Below, in pieces: positions 56,611 to 64,000 of a DNA stretch of 64,000 nt. Under the pieces are notes generated by a model. It ran no database searches. It had not been told where the DNA came from and was given only the letters and a program-made list of their open reading frames with translations. Within the stretch, counting starts at the first letter, position 1. Each line of letters opens with the position of its first letter. This stretch comes from Deinococcus aerolatus (GTDB lineage Bacteria; Deinococcota; Deinococci; Deinococcales; Deinococcaceae): NCBI RefSeq assembly GCF_014647055.1, contig NZ_BMOL01000004.1, positions 178,474 through 242,473 of the forward strand, given 5' to 3'. The position numbers and the translations under genes were made by a program.

Positions 56611-57747
56611 CTACTTCAGCAGGTTGCGCGCAATCACCACGCGCTGGATCTCGTTGGTGCCCTCGTAGATCATGTTGAGCTTCACGTCACGCAGCAGTTT
56701 TTCCACCGGGTACTCGCCCACGTAGCCGTAGCCGCCGTGAACCTGAATCCCCTCGTTGGCGGCGCTGAAGGCCATTTCCGAGCAGTACGCCTTGGCAATC
56801 GCGCTCTCGAAGCCGTGCGGCATTCCCTGATCCACCAGCCACGCGGCCTTCTGGTACATCAGGCGGCCCGTTTCAATCCCCATCGCCATCTCGGCCAGCT
56901 TGAACTGAATGGCCTGGAATTCGGTGATGGGCTTGCCGAAGGCCTCGCGCTCCTTGGCGTACTTGATGCTCTCTTCCATCGCGCGGCGGGCAATGCCCAC
57001 GGACCCGGCCGCCACCGGAATGCGGGTCTTGTCCAGGGTCTTCATGGCGATCTTGAAGCCGTCGCCCAGGCCGCCCAGCTGGTTTTCCTTGGGCACGCGC
57101 ACGTCCTCGAACACCAGTTCGCTGGTCAGGCTGGCACGCTGGCCCATCTTGTGCCCGATCTTGTGGTGGCTGAAGCCGGGGGCGTCCTTGGGGACCACCA
57201 GGGCCACGGTGGCCTTGTGACCACCGTTTTTATCCGTCGTGGCGAACACCACGTTGAACTCGGCCACGCCGCCGTTGCTGATCCACATCTTGGTGCCGTT
57301 CAGGATCCAGGCGTCGCCGTCGTCACGCGCCACGGTCGCCATGCCCGCCGCGTCCGAACCGTTGCCAGGTTCGGACAGGGCAAAGGCAGCCAGCCCGGCC
57401 TTCTCGGTCAGCGGCCCCAGGAAGCGGGCCTGCTGCTCCTCGGTGCCGCCGATCAATATGGGCGCAATGCCCAGTTCGGAGGCCATCAGCACGGTGTAGA
57501 TGCCCATGCAGCCGTAGGCCAGCTCCTCACCGATCAGGCACTCATCGAACATGCCCAGGCCCAGGCCGCCCGCGTGCTCGGGAATGGTGGGGTTCAGCAG
57601 TCCGACCTCGAAGGCCTTTTCCACAACCTGCCACGGCAGCTCTTCACGGCGATCATACTCGGCGGCAATCGGGATGATTTCCTTGCGGGCAAAGTCGCGG
57701 GCAAGCTGCTGCAGCTGGCGCTGCTCATCATTCAGGGTGAAATCCAT
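56611..57747 (-). CDS. Acyl-CoA dehydrogenase
   Basis: A 378-residue FAD enzyme introducing a trans-2 double bond into acyl-CoA. Conserved blocks are MGIYTVLMASELGIAPIL, FALSEPGNGSDAAGM, WILNGTKMWISNG, the FAD region REAFGKPITEFQAIQFKLAEM and the C-terminal GYGYVGEYPVEKLLRDVKL with MIYEGTNEIQR. Glu in YEGTNE is the catalytic base of the short-chain type. I chose the ATG at 57747, with AGGAG nine bases upstream; a GTG at 57756 would abut that site. An imperfect TAGA-N10-TCTA repeat (57803-57820) upstream may be an operator. Confidence 0.93.
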   Translation of the reverse strand: MDFTLNDEQRQLQQLARDFARKEIIPIAAEYDRREELPWQVVEKAFEVGLLNPTIPEHAGGLGLGMFDECLIGEELAYGCMGIYTVLMASELGIAPILIGGTEEQQARFLGPLTEKAGLAAFALSEPGNGSDAAGMATVARDDGDAWILNGTKMWISNGGVAEFNVVFATTDKNGGHKATVALVVPKDAPGFSHHKIGHKMGQRASLTSELVFEDVRVPKENQLGGLGDGFKIAMKTLDKTRIPVAAGSVGIARRAMEESIKYAKEREAFGKPITEFQAIQFKLAEMAMGIETGRLMYQKAAWLVDQGMPHGFESAIAKAYCSEMAFSAANEGIQVHGGYGYVGEYPVEKLLRDVKLNMIYEGTNEIQRVVIARNLLK

Positions 57748-57990
57748 GCGGGACACTCCTTGGGCAAAAGATCGGGGAATTGAGAAGGCACGGGGGCAAA
57801 ATTAGACTGGGTTCAATCTACCATTCTGACAGGTGAAGGGTGTGTCCCGCCGCCCACTGCGTGTCCCTTTGTGCCGATCACGCTCTGGTCATGGGCGGCC
57901 CGGTACAACCAGGGGGCTGCCGGGGCAACTGGCCCCAGGGCCCCAGGGAGGCGGGGAAGGATGCAGAATAGGATTGCACACAGCGTCAGA

Positions 57991-58385
57991 ATGGACATCA
58001 CCGACGACGAGACCTTCGGCGACAACGAGCCCGCCAGCGTGACCCGGTCAGGCACGTTCGTCCTGGACACGGCGCGCCCGGAACAGACCGATCTGACGGC
58101 CGGCAAGTGCGGCGGCGAGGTGCGGGTGGTGACCTACCGGGTGTCCGGCGAGATCAGCAGCGGGGCTGGTACATTCCCGATTCCAACTTCGAGGTGACAA
58201 TTCCCGTGCAGTTCGCGGCCTTGCCCCAGCCCGACGCCAGCTACGACGTGGCACTGAGCGCCTGCCGGGCGCTGAGCTTCAAGGGCGTGCAGGACAGCGG
58301 CCTGAACCTGTACTTCCGGCCCGACGTGGCCGGACGCTGCGCCGCCGGGGTGGCGCAGACCATGTTAAACAACATCGAGATCTGA
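57991..58385 (+). pseudogene. Frameshifted hypothetical gene
   Basis: The frame starting near ATG 57991 (MDITDDETFGDNEPASV) runs through GEVRVVTYRVSGEISSG and then stops at 58197. In another frame the continuation WYIPDSNFEVTIPVQFAALP to MLNNIEI runs to 58385. A fifth G in the GGGG at about 58162 would join the two into a single protein of about 130 residues. The product has beta-strand patterning and two cysteines; no family is recognised. The N-terminus is uncertain (in-frame ATG also at 57961). The stretch 57757-57990 otherwise holds only the acyl-CoA dehydrogenase promoter. Confidence 0.55.
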
Positions 58386-58396
58386 GGCGGGGACGG

Positions 58397-59295
<899 letters not shown>

Positions 59296-59299
<4 letters not shown>

Positions 59300-60174
59300 G
59301 GGCCGCCGCCGTCCCCCGGAAAACCGGACCCAGCAAGGGGACCACCGGCCAGCGCACCCAGTTCGGCCACCTCGGCGCAACTCAGGGCGGACAGGCCCAG
59401 CTCCTGGCGGGCCAGACACAGCAGGCGCAACATGGCGGGGGCGCTGTGGGGACGCTGGGCCGGGTCACGCGCCAGCGCGCAGCGCAGCAGAGGGTGCAGC
59501 GCGTCCGGGCCGGGCAGCTCGGCGCGGTTGGTGTGGATGCCCGCCAGCCAGCCCAGGGCGTCCTGGTAGGGGGGCATGCCCGCCAGACAGTCGAACAGCA
59601 GCACCCCCAGCGAGTACAGGTCGCTGCGGGCGTCGCCGCGCATGCCGTAGAACTGCTCGGGGGCCATGAAATGCGGCGTGCCCATGCGCGTGCCGCTGTG
59701 GATGTCCAGTGGCAGGTGCCGGGCGTGGCTCATGCCGAAATCGATGATTCTCACGGCGTCCCGGCCTGCCCGCCCGCCCGCAAGCAGCACGTTTTCCGGC
59801 TTCAGGTCCTGGTGGGTCACGCCCTGGCCGTGCAGGTACATCACGCCGAACAGCAGGCCCAGCGTGACCTCGGTGGCCTGCTCCACGCTCAGGGGACCAC
59901 CTTCCAGCCGCTCGCGCAGGGTGCCGCCCTCGATGAACGGAAACAGCAGCTGGGTGGGGGAGGACGCCAGCAGCGGCACGATCCCCGGATGGCTCAGCGA
60001 GGCGGCCACCCGGCCCTCATGGTGAAAACGGGCGCGGGCATCAGGGTCATCGACCATCAGGGTCTTGACGAACACCGGCTGACCACGCCACCGCGCCGCC
60101 TCGCTCCGGACGCCGCCCCGTTCAGCCAGTGGCGTCCGGGACTCCAGCTCCTGGGAATGGGTCAGCTCCTGCAC
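59296..60174 (-). CDS. Soluble Ser/Thr protein kinase
   Basis: A 292-residue Hanks-type kinase. The ATP lysine is Lys37 (VFVK) with Glu53 as its partner. The catalytic loop is HQDLKPEN (His121, Asp123), where Gln replaces the usual Arg. The metal motif DFG has Asp145, and GTPHFMAPEQF is the activation-loop end. There is no TM helix. The GTG start at 60174 lies 6 bases after TACAGT. It is coupled to holA by a TTGA overlap, so the kinase and a replication subunit share a transcript. Confidence 0.9.
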
Positions 60175-60180
60175 CGCTTT

Positions 60181-60209
60181 ACTGTAGGTTAAATGCTTCA
60201 CGATGTCAG
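60181..60209 (-). promoter_or_regulatory. Promoter of the kinase-holA operon
   Basis: On the minus strand CTGACA (60209-60204), a 17-base spacer and TACAGT (60186-60181). The GTG start follows 6 bases later, so the transcript should be leaderless. Confidence 0.75.
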
Positions 60210-60363
60210 TAACTGCTCTGTGGGCTCTGCAGCGGCGGTGTCCTCGCCGGATGGCGGCGGTCCGGTCACCGGGCAAGGTCACGGCGCAGCGGGCCGACAT
60301 TCGGGCTGCGATCCTGGCGGGCGGTCAACTTCCGCGCCGCACTTCCCGATTAGACTGCGGCAC

Positions 60364-61077
60364 ATGCTGCCTTCCGAACTTCTTCCGGCTGACGCCCCCC
60401 GCGCCGTCGTCTTCGATTTCGACGGCACCATTCTGGACACCGAGACCCGCGAGTTCTGGCACTGGCAGCAGCTGTACCGGCAGCATGGGCGCGAGCTGGC
60501 GCTGACCGACTGGCAGCGCGGCATCGGCACCTGGGATGCCTTCGATCCCTGGGCCGGGCTGCCCGACGAGGTGCAGGCGGACCGCGAGAACGTTCACGCG
60601 GACCTGCACGCCCGGATCGTGGCCGACATCGGCGAGCAGGACCTGCGCCCCGGCGTGCGCGCGGTGCTGGAAGGGCTGCACGCTGCCGGGTTCCCGCTGG
60701 CCCTGGCCACCAGCAGTGACCGCCGCTGGGTGACGCGCTGGCTGGAGCAGCACGGCCTGCTGAACCTGTTCACGGTGCTGTGCACGCGCGACGACGTGCG
60801 GCGCGTCAAGCCGGACCCGGAACTGTACGTGCTGGCCACCCAGCGCCTGGGCCTGCGCGCCGGGGAGTGTCTGGCGGTGGAGGACAGCCTGAATGGGGGA
60901 CTGGCCGCGGTCGCCGCTGGCCTGCGGCTGGTGGTCGTGCCCAACGACGTGACCCGGACCCAGCCCTTTCCGCCGGAGTGGGCGAGGCTGAACGACGGCT
61001 TCTCGCTGGGGCTGGTGGGGCTGCTGGAGGCGGCGGGCGTGCAGGGTGCGGAGCAGGGGCTGGGACAGCGGTCCTAG
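60364..61077 (+). CDS. HAD-superfamily hydrolase (beta-phosphoglucomutase/phosphatase-like)
   Basis: A 237-residue phosphatase. Motif I is FDFDGTILDTE with Asp18 and Asp20. Motif II is LATSSD, motif III Lys in RRVKPDPELY, and motif IV EDSLNGGLAA. The helical cap between residues 30 and 95 makes it a subfamily I HAD enzyme. The substrate is probably a sugar phosphate or similar. The ATG lies 7 bases after TAGACT. It is convergent with the flavoprotein gene. Confidence 0.9.
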   Translation: MLPSELLPADAPRAVVFDFDGTILDTETREFWHWQQLYRQHGRELALTDWQRGIGTWDAFDPWAGLPDEVQADRENVHADLHARIVADIGEQDLRPGVRAVLEGLHAAGFPLALATSSDRRWVTRWLEQHGLLNLFTVLCTRDDVRRVKPDPELYVLATQRLGLRAGECLAVEDSLNGGLAAVAAGLRLVVVPNDVTRTQPFPPEWARLNDGFSLGLVGLLEAAGVQGAEQGLGQRS

Positions 61078-61106
61078 CCTCCCCTGTGGGCCGCCTCACC
61101 CGTCTG

Positions 61107-62075
61107 TCAGCGTTTCTCGCTGCTGTGTCCGGGCCTGACCCGCAGTTCGGGCTGGACGTGATGGGCGGCGTGGTTGGCGGCGACGGCGGCCTGCGCGAAG
61201 GCCAGCGAGATCAGCTTGAACTCGCCGCCTGACTGCGCCACGTCGCCCACCGCCCACACGCCGTCCAGGGCGGTGCACCCGCCGGGGCCGTCCGGGACGT
61301 ACTCGCCGCGCCAGTCCAGCGGCCACGCCTGAACGGGGGAGAGGTCCGGCAGGTAGCCGCCCAGAATCAGGACCGTGTCGGCCCCGGCCGTACGCCGCTC
61401 GCTGTTCACTTCCAGCTGGGCCCCGTGCGGCGTGAGCCCCAGCAGGCGGGCCGGGGCCAGGACCTCCAGCTGCCCGGCCGCCCTCGCCGTTTCCAGCCGC
61501 GCCAGTGATGCGGGATCGCCCCGGAACAGGGCCCGGCTGTGGGTCAGGGTGACTGTTGCCCCGGCTTCCAGCAGGTCCAGCGCCGCCCGCGCCGCCTGCG
61601 GCACGCCGCCCACGATCAGCACCCGCCGCCCACCCAGCCCGGCGGGATCGGGGAGGTCTGTTCTCACGTCGGGGTGCGAGTCCACGCCGGGAACGCGGGC
61701 TGCGCGGGGCAACAGCGCCCCCAGACCTGCCGCCAGGATCACCGCGCCTGCCGTGAAGCTGCCCTGGTCCGTCCCGACACGCCAGCCACTCCCGGCCCGT
61801 TTCAGGCTGCGGGCCACCGTGTTCACGCGCACCTCCGTGTCCAGCCCGTCTAGTTGCCGCAGCAGGTGCTGAATCACCTCCGCCGCCCGCGCACCCGGCA
61901 AGCCCGGCACGTCGTACACGCGTTTATCGGGGTACAGGGCCCCCAGCTGGCCGCCTGCCTCGGCCCGCGCTTCCAGTACGCGCACGCTCAGCCCGCGCCA
62001 CGCCGCGTAAAAGGCCGCGTGAAGCCCCGCGGGACCGGCGCCAATCACCAGAATGTCGGAATGCTGCGGCGTCAT
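61107..62075 (-). CDS. Thioredoxin-reductase-like ferredoxin/flavodoxin-NADP reductase (type 2 FNR)
   Basis: A 322-residue flavoprotein. The FAD motif is VIGAGPAGLHAAFYAAWRG (from residue 11), followed by GGQLGALYPDKRVYDVPG. The NADPH site is VLIVGGVPQAARAALDLLE and the C-terminal FAD contact is GVWAVGDVAQSGGEFKLI. No CxxC redox pair is present, so it is the FNR2 type rather than thioredoxin reductase. The ATG at 62075 lies 6 bases after TACTTT; the frame extends 18 bases further. Confidence 0.88.
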   Translation of the reverse strand: MTPQHSDILVIGAGPAGLHAAFYAAWRGLSVRVLEARAEAGGQLGALYPDKRVYDVPGLPGARAAEVIQHLLRQLDGLDTEVRVNTVARSLKRAGSGWRVGTDQGSFTAGAVILAAGLGALLPRAARVPGVDSHPDVRTDLPDPAGLGGRRVLIVGGVPQAARAALDLLEAGATVTLTHSRALFRGDPASLARLETARAAGQLEVLAPARLLGLTPHGAQLEVNSERRTAGADTVLILGGYLPDLSPVQAWPLDWRGEYVPDGPGGCTALDGVWAVGDVAQSGGEFKLISLAFAQAAVAANHAAHHVQPELRVRPGHSSEKR

Positions 62076-62134
62076 CAGAAAAAAGTATGGCAAAGCGGGC
62101 GGAGGCGAATGCCTGTCCGCTGCTGCCAGGGGCC

Positions 62135-63496
<1,362 letters not shown>

Positions 63497-63506
63497 GGGC
63501 GCGAGT

Positions 63507-63881
63507 TTAGAGTCTCGGGGGCCGGGCGTGGACAGGAAGGCTGGACGCCGGGGCGCTCGGCGCAGCAAATGGGAGCCGGATGGCCGCCTCACCTTCCATC
63601 CTGAGGGTGACGAAGAAGAAGGCCAGCGCCAGCAGCAGCACGAAGATGGCGATGATCAGCTCGGCCAGATTGCGGAAGGTCACGTTCAGCAGCCCGCCGA
63701 TGGTCTGCCCGGCCCGCGCCGCGATCTGTTCGGTGCCCTGCCGCAGCAGGTCCGCCAGCGGAATGATCGCGATCACCGAGGCGGCAAAAATCCACAGGGA
63801 TGGGGCGTGAAAGACCCATGCCAGCAGCAGGCTGGTGGGGATAAAGGCCAGCAGGAGTTTCACCCACACGGCGCGCACCAC
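63507..63881 (-). pseudogene. Truncated CaxA-like calcium/cation antiporter
   Basis: A 124-residue frame matches the N-terminal third of the CaCA antiporter Cax[57 protein letters not shown] (shown partly) and [12 protein letters not shown]. After that the usual second helix bundle is replaced by about 40 unrelated residues and a stop. Full-length relatives have about 350-370 residues. The conserved GNAAELI reads RNLAELI here. The start is GTG 63881 or near it; an ATG at 63883 in the leaderless position leads only to a short frame. Probably a pseudogene. Confidence 0.65.
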
Positions 63882-64000
63882 ATGGGGCGCAGCTTAGGCG
63901 CGGGCGGCGGTGCAATAGAAGAGGGGTGAGAATCATACGGATTCCGTTTAAACAGGTATACTCGAGGCATCAGAAAAGTCATTTTTCAACACACTGCTGA
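63882..64000. other. AT-richer right edge with promoter-like TATACT; possible insertion-sequence end
   Basis: No gene is seen in the last 119 bases. A short odd palindrome ACGGA-T-TCCGT (63937-63947) lies upstream of a consensus TATACT (63957-63962). The final bases CATTTTTCAACACACTGCT (about 63980-63998) resemble the terminal sequence of some insertion elements. Whether a gene or a mobile element begins beyond the window cannot be judged. Confidence 0.35.

Noticed and set aside
57803..57820. TAGA-N10-TCTA upstream of the acyl-CoA dehydrogenase, partly like the trpB palindrome (shared TTAGAC half)
   Set aside because: Only one half-site matches well and the spacing differs, so a common regulator is not supported.

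Overview
The window is high-GC chromosomal DNA of a Deinococcus-like bacterium. Evidence for this includes a stand-alone RecG with an N-terminal extension, monofunctional proline dehydrogenase and P5C dehydrogenase genes, a CrtI-type desaturase beside a UbiA-type prenyltransferase, and a TrxR-like ferredoxin-NADP reductase. About twenty genes also carry a TANNNT -10 hexamer ending 5-8 bases before the start codon and lack a convincing Shine-Dalgarno sequence. That is the leaderless-mRNA signature described for Deinococcus. The species cannot be named from sequence reading alone. Most of the window is ordinary core genome. There is one tRNA, and I see no CRISPR array, prophage or complete insertion sequence.

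Layout. 1-7.2 kb: end of a DsbA-like gene, folE, glmU, an L-asparaginase, a zinc-ribbon coiled-coil protein, an ABC exporter and tRNA-Asn. 7.2-16.6 kb: a lipoprotein, an M16C peptidase, a frameshifted hypothetical, a three-gene operon (11850-14073) coding for a cohesin-like lipoprotein, a small exported protein and a dockerin protein, then osmC, an alpha/beta hydrolase and a DUF808 membrane protein. 16.7-20.3 kb: a GntR/FCD regulator with a palindromic operator, followed by the proline degradation operon. 20.3-25.6 kb: CrtI-like and UbiA-like genes, msrA, a TauE/SafE permease, a TetR remnant and gluQRS. 25.6-36.4 kb: trpBA, a diguanylate cyclase, a DUF4127 protein, two tandem small membrane paralogues, a second P5CDH-type dehydrogenase, a cold-shock protein, a gamma-carbonic-anhydrase-like protein and a proline-rich Deinococcus-type protein.

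36.4-48.2 kb: an SDR oxidoreductase, recG, a phosphotransferase, a GAF-HD protein, rsmB, an exported protein, deoD, a stand-alone alanyl-tRNA editing protein coupled to a DsbA-like gene, and an alpha/beta hydrolase. 48.1-52.5 kb: a leftward run of two sugar-type ABC permeases, an FAD oxidoreductase, a frameshifted DinB gene, a histidine phosphatase and a hydrolase. 52.6-64 kb: a small hydrophilic stress-type protein, icd, a membrane peptide plus methyltransferase, a Panacea-domain gene overlapping a two-TM protein (candidate toxin-antitoxin pair), an acyl-CoA dehydrogenase, a frameshifted hypothetical, a Ser/Thr kinase coupled to holA, a HAD phosphatase, two ferredoxin-NADP reductase-type flavoproteins and a truncated CaxA-like antiporter.

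The items most worth attention are the cohesin/dockerin operon, the Panacea pair, the GntR operator fused to a leaderless promoter, and three apparent single-base losses in G/C runs. The losses may be real pseudogenes or consensus errors.
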